From Apteryx mantelli (taxonomy: Eukaryota > Chordata > Aves > Apterygiformes > Apterygidae), in assembly GCF_036417845.1 (NCBI RefSeq), contig NC_089978.1, positions 36,262,682 through 36,326,681 of the forward strand: a stretch of 64,000 nucleotides of DNA. The letters are read 5' to 3'. Positions 47,131 to 60,521 of this stretch are shown here, piece after piece (the first letter of the stretch is position 1; each line of letters opens with the position of its first letter). A program made the translations under genes and the position numbers. The notes beneath the pieces are model-generated. The model did no database searches. It had not been told where the DNA came from and saw only the letters and a list, made by a program, of their open reading frames with translations.

Positions 47131-50100
47131 CTTTCCCCTTAACAACCTCACTGTCTTTTGGACGTACCTCTTCTGCTGCTAGCTCTCCTACTGCAAGCAG
47201 ACGGGCACATGAGAGATGAGAACGTAGGCACACACACATATGTCTCGGCAATGTAGCAGGGCCGGCAGTCACTAAACAACAGAAGTTACGGTGGTGAAAT
47301 CATTTCATAACCTGAAAGACACTGCCTGCTTACTGACTGCTCAAATCGAGTTGAAGCATTACCTACAGAGTTTCTTATCAGAAAGCTTCACTGTAAAGCT
47401 GAAGCTTTAATTTGGCCTGGGAATTGAACTTGAGCCTAGATATTTATGAGATGATGTTTTATAAATTCATAATTTCTTCTTTTTAATATAACAAACAGGC
47501 ACATATTTTTTCTCTGGGATATGAAGTAGAATAGATATACTTTAAATAGTATTTTTTTTTCCATAGACAATTTATTTTATTGCTTCTAGTATAGGGTAAG
47601 TGGTACATCAAAGCATGCCAGGATCTGATGCTCAATATTTCACCTAGTGGTCTTACACTGGACTTTTTTGTTCACACTTCAAAATATCCTCTGAATACTT
47701 TAAGTAACAAATTGCATTTTCTGAACAGAATGACATTACTGGAAATTTTCCTATTAAAAAGAATTGAAACAAGAGAGAGCCTAAGTTACTGTAACTGAAT
47801 ATATGTAGACTTCTCAAGCATGTGTGTATAAGTATTTCCCCTTTCTTGAAAATATTTAAGTGCTGCAGTACTTATATCAGACATGATTTCTAAGAACACT
47901 TTTCTCAGCCGCTGTGTTGAGATACATGTTTTTGAGAATATAGCATGAAATCAGTCTTCTAGGTTTTGGCCGATATGTCTATCTCTGCATTCACTGAAAT
48001 CAATGATAATGCTCTGTTGATTTCCAGTAGATAGAGGATCTAACTCACTAACAAAGTACAAATTAAGTCAGAAGTTTTCAGTTTAGTAAGAGCTCTGGTA
48101 AGGTTATTTAATAAATTTTTCTACTTAAAATGCAAAATCAAAGCACCAGGAGTAAATTTTGCATCCTATTTTAATGTTCTAGGAGTTTGACAAAAACTAG
48201 TTGATACTGAGATGATAACAGCTATCTCCAAATAATCTCTGTTTTGAAAGTGTGGTCATGGATTGCAGTTTGCTTGACATCTTATTGTGTGTTTTGTAAT
48301 ATTTAGTGTGTTTTTATTCCCTTTTCGGCTGTGAAGTGAAACAATGTTATAGGCTGAGATTAAAGTTTACAGAATTGCTAAGTGGTCCATGTCCATCTCA
48401 GGGGCATATCAAATCTGAACATAAAACTTTTAAATAGCTGAGCTGTATAACTGAATGCTTCGTTTGGACACCCAAGAGCACAAATTGTGTGCATGTAGGG
48501 CAGTTAGGCACCCAGATAACCAAATTAACAAAGGATAGACATAGCAGTAGGTCTGAGTTCTCTGCACAGGTCCCCCACCATTACCACGTTTAATATAACT
48601 ATAATCAGGTTAGTCAAGGGTCGGGTTTTTTATTAAATGCTTTAGTCTGTACCTGCTACGTGTGTGCAAACTTTCCACTCAGTGCCTTGCCCAGCACATC
48701 TGTGGACAGTGAAGATGTAATTCTGCCTGCTCCATAGAATTAATTTAATTTTTTTTTATTTATGCGTGTGTAACAGCACTTTCTTTTTTGTTGTTAATAA
48801 GCATGCTATTTCAGGTTCACCTGTGTACTTTAAGCAGCGGGATATTCCCGTCCTCTTTTGTTCATTAATATAATAGTGACATTAAGCAGTTACAGTGTCT
48901 GAAGTACCCAGCCATGCAGGCATCCGAGAAGTTTAATGAGATGTTTCTTCCATTTTGCTCGACCATGTTCTGCAACTTATTTATGCGTAATGTATTCAAG
49001 TAGGAAACTGAGCACACTCAGAGTCCTGAGAGAAGGTTGCTCACATGGTATCTGCTGCTGCAGCTTCTGTTTCGGCATCCGTTACTGCTCCGAGAGAAGC
49101 TGTTGCTTTCATTTTCAGTAGCTCAAGCAATAAGCATGTATCAGACACTTTGGGGGCATGTTTGAGCTCTTCAGAGGAGGAGAAAAGAGCCTGGTTTTCT
49201 GCCTCAAGAGACAGAACTGCTGGTGCAGAAAGTTGGAGAATTCTGCAAACTTGTTGCAGATCTTCAGAGATTTTTTTTTGACAATGAAAGTGTTGAACAG
49301 CATCCTGGCATCTGTTCTTTGTTCTTTATTTTTGTAAGAGATGCTGTGTTCATGGGGAAATTCAGCCAGACATTGCAAGGTCTCCAGATGTTGGCCAAGA
49401 GAATAACAGCAGATACTGTACATTAGTTTTGAAGGAGACTGAAAGAGCCTATTTTGTTGCCCGTTTAAACTATTGAAGGCATGAGGATGTTATGTTACCC
49501 GTGGCTTAGGTTTTTCTATTGTGTATGTAAAATACATGATGGGGAAGTGCTACTGTCATGAATGAAAGGACAGCAATACTTCTAGTTAGAAAATGGATGG
49601 AGACAGTAGTTAGCATTTATATGCTGGTATAGGACCACTGACTAATCCAACATATTGTGACAATAATGTGTTACCGAAGAAACAATAAATATCTGGAAAA
49701 AAGGCATAGTCCAATGCAGTTTCAAAACTTCAGTACTTTTGGGGAAGCCGACTGATTTAAACGTTAAAAATTTACAAACTGAAAACTTATGAATTAATTC
49801 ATGCATCAGAATATTTTTTTTCCCCTTGAGTCTGAGGAAGGATGTTCTTGGCCTTCATGTAGCCATTTATACTCAGTTAGATGACAGTAGGAGAGAGCTC
49901 CAAAACCTTCTTGACCTGGACTGTGGGCCGCCTCCTTCCTGTTGTTTCCTGGCTTGCAGATGAACATGACATAAATAAAGCAGCTATCAAGCTCCAAAAG
50001 AAAGTCTTGTGTTGGAGTATTTCTAGCAGTAATTCTCCAAACAAATACACTACCTCAGACAATAGCCTTGATGCAAATTGACCTTCAGTCGGGTATTGTT

Positions 50101-53100
50101 TTCCTTGCTCTCCCCCTGCCTTTGCATGTGCACAGGAGAGAAATACCTAAAAGCCAGACAGCACCATCTAATGTAATGGCTGATGCTTAACTGAAAGGGA
50201 TCCCAAGTGGAGACAGGCTTTCTCTAAGTAAAAAAGTTGTTCGGCCTGAGAGACAGCTGTGCAGGACGAGGTACCAGCTTTTCTACCCTGGCCACCTTCC
50301 CTGGGACAATTTGCACAGGAAAGCAGAGGTGGAAGAGGGTGGTGGCATGAAGAAGTGCAGAACTCTTGGTCTCCACGTCCATGACTCTGGTGGCTGTGAA
50401 GACTACTGCTGTCCTCCATCTGTCCCCCCAGCAGCTTGTGACCGATCTCCTGCCAGAATTCGCTGCCCTGTCAGACCTGAACAGCCTAACCCTTCTGTTT
50501 CCCTCAAAATGATTCTGTTTAACTCGCACAGTTTAAGCAGTAGATTTGATTTTAGTTGAAGTGGGATGGGGAGCTTAGGGGACAAAGTTGAGGGTACAGT
50601 AGGTTCTGGTAAATATATCGAGAAGCTGCTGAGGGTGGGTTGGAGTCGCTAGCCTTTGGAAAATAGTGGAAATCAGATGTGTCCACAGTCTGAGGAACCA
50701 TTAACCCTTTTTCCAGCCTCAGACTTTTGCCAGCATTTACTTTTCATATTTCCTCCTGGTAAAATGGAATTATAATCATATTTAATTGTGAGCAGCTTAT
50801 ATAATATATATCCCCTGGCACCTGCTTACCTTGAAGCAGTTCTGACTTTTTTTCTCAGGTGTCTGTATCTGTCTATTATGTGCTGCTGCCTTTCATTTGA
50901 TACCTTTTTAAATGAAACTTTCATCTTGAGCCTCTATCCAAAAGAAAACCTCAGGAGAGGATTTCCTGGTCAAACAATTTAGTGGGTTAACAGATTTAGT
51001 CTTCAGCATTCGTAAAATAATTTATTAAGGCTTTTTCAAATTCATTTTTCAGATTTTAATGTTATAATGTTAAATACAGTCAAGACGGTGAGAGACAGAG
51101 ATACATTTTTATGTTCTTGGTGAATAAGCTTTTATGAAAATTTTCCAGGACACATCAATAGATGTTAAATAAATATTTTTCATTTTCTTATGACTGAATT
51201 TACTAGTATTTTTAAAATTATTATTATACTCTATTTTGAGCTGATTGTGTCGTCATATACATCATCCCTAGTGGATTATTGCAAATGTATTATCAAAAAT
51301 CTGATCTACATTCTTGTTTTGCCTCTGGAAGTAGGTTTTCATGCATTCTGAAAATGAGGTCATATAGTTAAACTGTCACAATATGTTTTCAGGGTGGTGT
51401 TTGCTTGAGAGATTTCAGTATTTCCTCTGAGAGAGAACCAATATGATAACTTTTATAGGTGTCTGTGTTTTGTTCACCTGAAAAAAAAATTGCATCAGCA
51501 ATTGAGGTCTGTAGTCTGTCTATTTTATCATTACTGTGTGACTGCTAGCTGGATGGTCAAATCATAGGTGAGGCTCTTAATGTATTAGCGCCCCTATCTT
51601 TACTGATTAGTTCTCTCCCCCCCCCCTTTTTTTTTAATTTAAGCACATTAGTGTAAGAATGTAACTTGTTTCTTGCTTTCATGGAGAAAAAGGTAGTTAC
51701 CCACCAAATTGCCTTTATTATGGTGACCTAATGATAAATACTGTATACCTCTTCACATACTTTAAGGCTTAAACTAGATTCCAGGTCTTACGTCTTTGCC
51801 TTAACACCTTTTGAGAATATTTCTTATTCTGCTGAATTTTCTGATCCTCTGTGGCTCATGCATTCTCCCTTTTATTTTTTCAGAGTGATGTCAAGTCATT
51901 TAGCAATATCAAATATTGACTGAGACTGTATAGTTCATTGGAGCTTTCAGTTTATGAGGTGTGTTGTGGACAGCCATATCAAAAATCCTTTCTCCTGGGG
52001 GTGGGGAAGGGTCTGTCACATGTGTGTTCAGACTTAAGGTTCCATCATTCTGTGTATCTTATATCACACGGAGCAGCAGTCTTATTACAGGGGTTTCAAC
52101 AGGCACAACTACTTGTGTGGGTGTGGTTTAAGAGAGAAAATACATAATTCTGGTTCTTTTGAATTGCACTTTATTCATGTTTGCAGGGTGGCCGCTTTTT
52201 ATTGGAGGAAGCAATTCTAAATGGGAAGTATCAGTAAAAACAATGAATTTGAATGTTAAAGAAATTGGAGGACTGGTATGAAAAGGTGGCTTTTACGAAC
52301 ACCATTTGCTACTTTTTTGTACGTGTGCCCCCTCTTTCTTACCGGTCAGGTTTCTAAATCATGTTCTTCCGTTCATTTGTGTAGAGGAGACAAGTAGAAA
52401 TAAAAAGCCTTAAAGCCTTTTCTTTGTCATTCTGGGGAAGATCCCTTCTTGGAATTAGATGTTTTATTTGCTAGAAAAAGAAACTGCTTATGTGGTCCAG
52501 ATGTGCAGGCAAGAGTTTACTACTAGTACCTGCATTCTGGCTGGAGCATGGTCATGGCTTGGGCAGCTTAAAACCAGAAGTCTCCAGACTTTTGCTGTGT
52601 GGCGCCTCTGCAATCAAGTTATTCCTGCTTCAGTATCCCAAGATGTGTCTTGAATGTCGTGATGCATGGGGTGGATAGAGAGTTCACTGAGGAGCAGGGA
52701 ACAGCTGGGAAAGAGAGAAAGTTAGGAAAATGGAATTCAAAAAGGGAAGGAAATAGAAGAAGGTAGATCCGGAGTAGTTTTCTTCTGCTAACTGCCGGGA
52801 TGTAAGCCAGAGAAATGAGATACAGAGATACAGAAGAAATTGTGAATAGTCCTTTTGATAAAACTGAGATAATTTAAATTGCTATGGAATATTTGGAAGC
52901 TAAATCAGCACATACAGAATTCATTACTTATAGTGTGAAAGTTAAATTCCTCTTACCCAACTTAATATGTAGACAAGTGTTTCCTGAGAGATTTTTTGGC
53001 CCTTCTTAAAAATAGAATGTTAGCTTTTACTAACCATGAGGAAAAATTTACTGGAATCTAAATGCTGCCACCAAATATAACATTGAAGAACAATTATATT

Positions 53101-53261
53101 TAGTTACAACTTTGATTCCCCCTTCCCCCCAATACTGCATTAGGGTGATGTAGTTTTGAGGAGATCAACAGCATTAAGCGTGAAGAGGCAGTTTTTTCAT
53201 TTAAGATTAAAATTTGTAAGTCAGCAATTGCAATCAGTGAAACACCAGGACTTTCCCAATT

Positions 53262-53370
53262 ATGTGTGAGCGGGAGTTCAGTACCACGGCTCTGACCCAG
53301 GGGGAGCAAGGGGAACCTGATGGGGAAACTGAGGCAATGAGGCCCATCAGCACACACAAATTGACCTGTT
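53262..53370 (-). mobile_element. Possible MIR/L2-like relic
   Basis: GATGGGGAAACTGAGGCA is the reverse complement of the TGCCTCAGTTTCCCCATC block common to MIR and L2; only that block is clear. Confidence 0.3.
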
Positions 53371-53903
53371 TGCTTATTTGAGGTTATAATAGTGGTTGTT
53401 CAATGCAAGCATCGTTTTCAGTCACGAGGAATGTGGGAGAAAAAAAAAAGAGTGGCCTGCCATTTAGCTCCATTTTTATCTCATTAGCGATGGGATTTTT
53501 TCAGAGGATTTCAAGTCTTTATACCTTTGCTACTGAATAAGAATTAAAATAAATAAAAACAAATTAAATGGATGATTAGAAGGCATCTTTTGGGTGGCTG
53601 GCGCAAGCAGAGTTGGCTGTGATGTATGTCTGTTCTGCTCGGAGTTAAAGGCAAAGATGGTGTGGACAGTGGTCAGATGGGGTATGAGAAGGGAGCTTTG
53701 TAACAAAACCGAACCTGAGCATGCCAAAATTTATAGGGGTGGAATATAGAAGCTACAAGTGGCCAGTTGTAGTATTTCAGAGTAACTGGGAGACGTTAGT
53801 CATATCTCCTTATAATTCCTTTTGAATGGTTTGCTGGGTATGGCTTCCCGATACTTTTGCCTGTTTTCCAGTGGAAGCAAGGTCTAGAAGGCTCAGCTGT
53901 GGG

Positions 53904-53922
53904 GTGTGTGTGTGTGTGTGTG
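53904..53922. repeat. (GT)n microsatellite
   Basis: About nine GT units. Confidence 0.9.
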
Positions 53923-54380
53923 TCCGTCCCTCCTAAGAAAGTGGCACCCTGTAGTCACTACTGGGCAAACTTTACTAAAGGACAGAGGCTTAAAATAATT
54001 TTCTACAAGCTTCTGAGAACAGGTTGTCAGCTTCTACATACCCCAATTGCAGGAGAGGCCACAGCAGATGTCACACCAAGAGCCCACTGCAGAAAGGTGC
54101 TTTTGTCCAGATTCAACTCAGAAAAGACCTTCAGTGCAAGCTGGCCATCACACAGCAGATCTGAGGCGAGCGTTTTGGGTTTTGCTAGTCCCAATGTCTG
54201 TAATGCGGCTGGTTCAGCAGGGGAAGTAACTGTTTTCCTGGGGCAATCTGAAGGGGCTGTGAAGGAATGGCCAAAATTTCCATGGTGGTTTAAGGGATAG
54301 TACTATATCCTTGCAGCAAATAGACTCCAAAACTGCGTGTCTTCTTCCTGATCCCATCTCCAGTGAAGTTTATTTGAATT

Positions 54381-54402
54381 GATATATATATATATATATA
54401 TA
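54381..54402. repeat. (AT)n microsatellite
   Basis: About ten AT units; another TA/TG-rich simple stretch follows at 54,555-54,630. Confidence 0.9.
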
Positions 54403-56760
54403 TTTAATAAAGTACAGCTAATGATAATTTTTGAGATACAGAGATTAAACAGCTAAGAATTTTATAGTATAACAGATTTCTGATAAGGCCATTTGGCAAG
54501 TAAGAGTATTTTTGTTTGGTTTTGTTTTCTTCCTAAACTTCTGATGCCATGTATTTTATATATAAAATGCTATATACATACACATGTATATATATATGCC
54601 TCTGTGTGTGTTTGTGTGTGTATATGTGTAAAATAATCTTTGGAAAATTCTTAATACTTGGAGTCAAAATGTTAACCAATTTATAATGATGCATTTCATT
54701 CTACCTTAACTATGCTGTGCTTATTTCTTTGTGTGTGTGTGCTTTGTTTTGTTTTTTTTAATAACATAGTTAAACTATTTTGAACATATCGTTCTTCAGT
54801 TATGGTCTTGTTTTGGCTTTATTCTTTGACATCTCTTTGGGTCTGACACTTGACAGTGTTTGCACAAAATTGAGTCTTCATTGCTCCAAGTCGGGAGAGA
54901 GAGGAAAGGATTTCTTCTTGTGTTTTGACCTTTCCCATAGAATGTATATGTATTTAATAACTTGACTCCAGGGATGTTCTGAATGTCACATCAAATGAAG
55001 TCACGAGTGGGACCCTCCTGTCTTCTCCCCCACTCCTGGAATAAACCTCACCTAAAGTACGTTGTCTTAACCACAAATACTGGCACCCAAAAATCTCATT
55101 AAGAGAACTGACTTTGCAGCATTGTCTGATCATGCTATTTTGGATGTAGGCATAAAGGGAATGTCCTTGCACTAGAGAGTGTCGCTCCCTTTTTTAAGGC
55201 TTGCATGGTTATGCCAGTAATGATATTCTGCAAGGTGAAAGGCTGATGTGCAAAGGAGTGAGAGACTTCTTACAATTTTTTTTTTTTAATTAAGTGGTCA
55301 CAGAAAGGAGAAGCAGTCGATTTACACATTGTATTACCCCCACACATTTAGAAGAATACAGAAGTGTAGAAAAAACAATCCTTGAGCCGACACAACTGCT
55401 CAATGATTATATGCTGTTTTCCCCATTTTTCTGTTTTGTTTTGTCTATTTAGATTAAAAGGCCTTTGCTGTTTTATCTTTGGCCTGCAGATCTTACAGTG
55501 TGCTCTTTTCTGCCTAAAAATATGAATTGTTCTCTGGGCATTATAAGTAAAGAGCCAGGCTTCCTGTGGACCTGAATCCCTCCCCCCCACCCCTTTTCCC
55601 TGTATACGGTAACAACAGCTATGCCCTGGGTGCCCTGGGACCTCTTTGCCTGCTGTGCTGAGATCCCCTGGGGTCTGCCAGCCCAATACCTGCAGGTATC
55701 CCATGTAGAAGGAGCTGCAGTTTTCACCTGCTGGTGTAAAAGCACATCACTTAATGGCTCTGGCAGTTGTATGCGTGGGGCCCAGTGGTATTCTTGCTGT
55801 TCGTTGGCTGGGCTGATAGTTGACATTAAATGGTAAAAGTGAATTTTCCAGTGTGTTGGTTGTATTTTGTTACACAAGTCCTATACTTCCAGATGTGACT
55901 TCTGCCAAAAGATGTACATATGATATACTCATGCAGCTTTGAAAAAAAACTTGTAAAATAATGTCACTTTCTGGAATAGGATGGCGGGAAATGAGTCTAT
56001 TTTCAGAAAGTAAGTAGAAATAACTTACCTGACCCTACTTGAAACACCTGGAATCAAAACCTTCAGACAGGCTAATTGGGAGCTTCCAGGAAAGCAGCAG
56101 TCTGCTGCATGCAATTAAGGATTAGCCATAAAGGAATTAAGGAATGTTTGTTTAGGAGAGGGGGGGTAATTTTGTCCTGGAAAAGACAGTCACAGAGGAG
56201 AGCTGCTCCTAGCTGGTGCAAAGCAGCAAGTGGATAGTGTCCTAAAACCAGCAAGCCAGGCTTGTCCTGAGGATGTGGACAATCAGTAAAGAAAAAAAAG
56301 GTTATTTTCTTTACTCTTTCTCCTTCCTTAGAGAGATTGCTGGCCACTGTCCTGAGAAAAGCCATACTGATTATTCTGAATGTTAAAAATAAATTGGTCT
56401 GATGTTATTCTTCAGTAGTGTTTGAAAGATAAGAAGGTTTCATTGACCAGTGACAAGTAGTGTATCTTTGTCTGATATGCAAAGCTGGAAAACATTTCTA
56501 ATGCATCTCGCTAAAAAGGAGGAACGTTAGAAGTGAGAATTCAGGAAATAAAATTGTTCAGAAAAGCAGTGGATGAAACTCTATGAAATTAGGGTATCAT
56601 TCTAGAAAACAAGCAGCCTGCCCTCAAATTTAGGTCTCATCTGTGCCTTGACATTGAGGGAGTTAAAATCATTCCACTCTGGCTGATGGGATAGAGGTAG
56701 AGGTCTTTAAAGCTGATGGACCTTCAGTAAATACAGGAGAATAGGGGATATAGGATTAAA

Positions 56761-56784
56761 TATCTATCTATCTATCTATCTATA
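56761..56784. repeat. (TATC)n microsatellite, about six units
   Basis: Uninterrupted tetranucleotide repeat. Confidence 0.95.
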
Positions 56785-58150
56785 AAATGCTAAATTTACA
56801 ATATTAAGCTAAAATAATAACCATAAATATATGCATAGTACTTTGGGTGAAGCGCTGAAAATAGCAAGTGTTTTATAACTCTTGGGGAAATGACAGATTA
56901 CTCAAGGAAAATATTGAGCTTCTTCCATAAAATAAGTGACCTGTGGAAAGCAGGAAAAAAATCACATATAGGAAATCATGCCTATCATGATGTCCTCTCA
57001 GTCTCTTAGCCTCTAGTTTCTGATACTGTTCTCACGGCTGCCTAACTCACAGAGTAAAGAAAGACGATTCCTGTGAGGCTTTTGGAAAACATGTTGTGGT
57101 AGCAGCAATTTTCTCTATGAAACAGAGCCTGTATGTATGTATGTAATAGTATCTTCCGGGATGTGTCTGCCTGCCATACTTCATTTTTATGGGCAAAAAA
57201 ACCCAGGAGAGATAAATATTTGGTTTCTTAGTGATCCACAGAATTGTAATCTTATATGATTTGCTTGAAGAACTGCTCACCAGGACAAAGATTAGCGCAG
57301 AGATGCAAGGCTGCTGTTTGTGCGAGCAACTTGAAATTTAGCTGAGATCCAAATGTTGGCCTTCTAGCTGTCAGTTCACCTTATCTGTAACCTTAAACCC
57401 TGGCTTCCCTCCTTTTTTTCCCCCTATATTCTTTATTTTTTTCCCCTCTTCTTAATGATTTATGTATTCAGATCAATTGATGAATTGATTCATTCAGCAC
57501 ATGCTTGCATAGGTATGCCTGCTACTGAAAATAGTGAACATTTCCTGAACAAGTAAGTAATCAGGTGATGTTTCTAGCTAACTGTTCTTTAATAGCCAGT
57601 TCTCTATCTGAATGAGCTGCAGTGGAAAAAGTATTTATTTAAATGAGCTTACTTTTCTGCACAACTTACTTTTTTCTCCTGCCTCTCCAAATTAGTGCTC
57701 TTATCTTTCTCTGCTAATTAGAGCAGCTGTAAGAGCAGTAATAAACACACTTCTCCCTTCCTTTGCGTTCACACCATGAGCAATGCAGAAGTATTCTGTT
57801 GGGTTCTCATAAGCATCTAAACATATTCGTGGAGCTTGAGCACAACATTTTTTTCTAAAAATTACATTATCTAGTTTTCCTTTGATTCCATAAATATGGC
57901 CTGCCTCTGTGAAGGGAGTCAGCACAAGTGTATGAGGTAGCAAATATGGGCCTCTTAAGACTACAAAGTTGAAAGGACAATAAAAATTAGAAGAAAAGAT
58001 GACAGTTTTTAATCTTACTGGAGCAGTGGAAAACCTTGGACCAACCACCCCTGTATGTACATATGCTAGATGCCATTCGTTATTGTCTAAAACACAAATG
58101 TGAATAAATAATTCCCTGGTACTTATTCAAGGTATCAATAGTAATTTCCT

Positions 58151-58185
58151 GCTGCACAGCTGATTTTCTGAGGCTGTGCAGCCTC
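58151..58185. repeat. Overlapping inverted repeats
   Basis: GCTGCACAG (58151-58159) pairs with CTGTGCAGC (58174-58182); GAGGCTG and CAGCCTC (58170-58185) form a second, competing stem. Confidence 0.7.
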
Positions 58186-58206
58186 CACACCCTAGCTTCC
58201 TAGCAT

Positions 58207-58246
58207 TAAAAAAAAAAAAAGAAAAAAAAGAAAAAAAAAGAAAAAA
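58207..58246. repeat. A-rich tract
   Basis: Runs of 6-13 A separated by single G. It could be the decayed tail of a retrocopy, but nothing upstream is recognisable. Confidence 0.75.
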
Positions 58247-60505
58247 GCAGCTGCAAAAGTACAGTTTTGGGTCCAGATTTCTCTAGCTAAGGGCGGTGTC
58301 TGGCTGTTCTCCCTTAGGAAAGGGTTTGATGAGGAACACTGTGATCCCTTCCCCAATCCTTTCTCTCTGTATAAAGGCCAAATAATAATAGTAAAACTAA
58401 CGTTGTCATGCTGTAACTTCTGTGCATATCTGTATGCTTGTCTCAGGCTATACCAAATACTTTGTCTGTGAATAATAGCATTCCTTGCATAGAAACTTTT
58501 ACAAATATAAGCTCATTCTTGATTTGATTTTATAATGATAAATATACACATGAAAAAGTCCACTGTAATTCTAGGATGTGTTTATTATTCAGAAATGTGT
58601 TGTAACATCCGAAAATGTAATGAGTGACTCACAGTATGAGAAGAGGAAAAATATAGCTACAGCTTTTTAATGAGGATTCCTTAGTGGACTCCAGTGTCCT
58701 AGTTAAGAGACTGCTGTTTGATTATACAAAATGCATCCAGTCCTTGCTTTTATGTTCCTTCTGTGTGTATTTGCCACATAGTTTAACTTGGTATATATTT
58801 TTATTCATTCATTTGCCTGATTATTTTTTTTTTGTCTTATATCAGAGATGATGAAATTCCAATGTTCAAAACAAAAAACAGAACAGTATGTTTTGAAATA
58901 TTTCTCTTTTTTTTTTTTGGTGTAAGAAAGGGAAAGGGCAAAGATTAAGTGATCTTTATTGGCATAGTAACATCTCTAATAGTTTTAGATGGAGCTTGTA
59001 TTCTTAAAAATTGTCTCTGCGAAGACTCTTGAGCAAATATAACTATCCCATTAAAGCAGTAGAAGTCTGAAGGAGTTTAATAGTAGAGAATCTGAAACTT
59101 ACCTTGTGGGATGATGTCCAGCACTGCTCTACTTCAAGAATCAACAGCAGTTTTCTTTCTGGAAAGATTGCTTCTTATTCTTGGAAAAACTAGTATCTTT
59201 TTTTCTTTTAATTGTATATTTTTGCATTTTAACTGCATTTATCAGGTTCACTTCACACTTAGTATCCCCTCAACTTTGTGTCTTTTTTACACAATAGCAG
59301 GAAACCTGTATTTGCTTAAAAGAAAGCTGAGTGTAAACCTGTACAAATGAATAGAAGACCTAATACTTGTCTTTCAGACTAACTGTATACTCAGGTGATC
59401 GTTTGCTTTGGAAAGCCACGTATCTAACAAAATCATACTGCAGTCAGGATTGTATAGCTTTGCATAAAAATAATGTATACGTTTAAAGAATTTTTTCAGT
59501 GCTGTTATGCATACAGTCCGAGAATTCAGCATACCAGCGCAGTGTTTCTATGCCCTTGCTGGTTCTCTTGGGACATCCAGTAATTATTACCATATAAAAA
59601 TGAGGTCATTTGGGCTTTGTTTATTGCAAATATGTAGCAGTGAAGAGTTGTAGTGAGGTGCTCTGTAAGTAAAGTAGCATTTCTGTCACTGTCTATAACT
59701 GTATTTGAGCACTAGGTAGAATTACACTGTCTTCTGCCAAGTTTTAGATACTAGTGTTTCTGTCTCTTTTCAAGGACTAAGCTCTTCTAGTTTAGGAAAG
59801 AAAATGATTCAGGTAGAATTAACCCATTCGTTGGTATCAGATATTTTCCTCTGCCCATTTACTTCTCTGTCTTTCTGTAATTTGGCTTTTTTGTTGTAGG
59901 GCCCATGAAGGAGCAGGGTCTAGGGGCAATACTTAAAGGCATAGGGGATACTGGCCTTTTTGGATCAGTTTAGTGTCCCAGACTGAAGGACTGGGAAGTC
60001 GTAAACTGAAATCTGTCAGAATAGAAGTGAATAAGTGAATTGGGTTTCAGGCTGTAGCAGTCTTGTCTGTCTGAATGTCAATAGTGACAACATTAGGTAA
60101 AGCAAGTGATTTCTCGTCTTTCATCCCAGAAAACCAGGTAATGCACTGTGTAATTCACAAACATCAGCAGGTTGTGGTTTAATGCTTTTTGTTTCATGCT
60201 TTTTGAGGGTCTGAATTCCACTGCAAGAGGTAGCACGTGCTCTAAATTCAGCCCGTCATTACTTTTAGTTTGTGTGACTGTTAAAGCTGTGGGTTTAACA
60301 GTGTGACTTCTGTTGAATTTACAGGCAGACGCATTCATACGACATCAAATCACTTGCGGGGCGCTTTGGAAAACATGCGTGCAGGTGGAGTGTGGTGCCC
60401 GAGTGTGTGAGCAGAGACAGGGGAGCAGAGCGGGGCCAGGGCTGAGCGGCGTGGGGCGAGTGGCAGGCTGTGTCGACCCTGGATAACATACCTCTGCAAA
60501 CTGTT

Positions 60506-60521
60506 CCCCCCCCCCCCCCCC
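60506..60521. repeat. C homopolymer (16)
   Basis: Sixteen C next to a locally GC-raised segment at 60.35-60.48 kb. Confidence 0.9.

Noticed and set aside
53857-54300. 147-codon frame
   Set aside because: It runs through a (GT)n repeat (Val/Cys alternation) and has no domain.
55473-55877. 134-codon minus-strand frame
   Set aside because: No recognisable motif; overlapping frames of similar length on the same DNA suggest chance openness.
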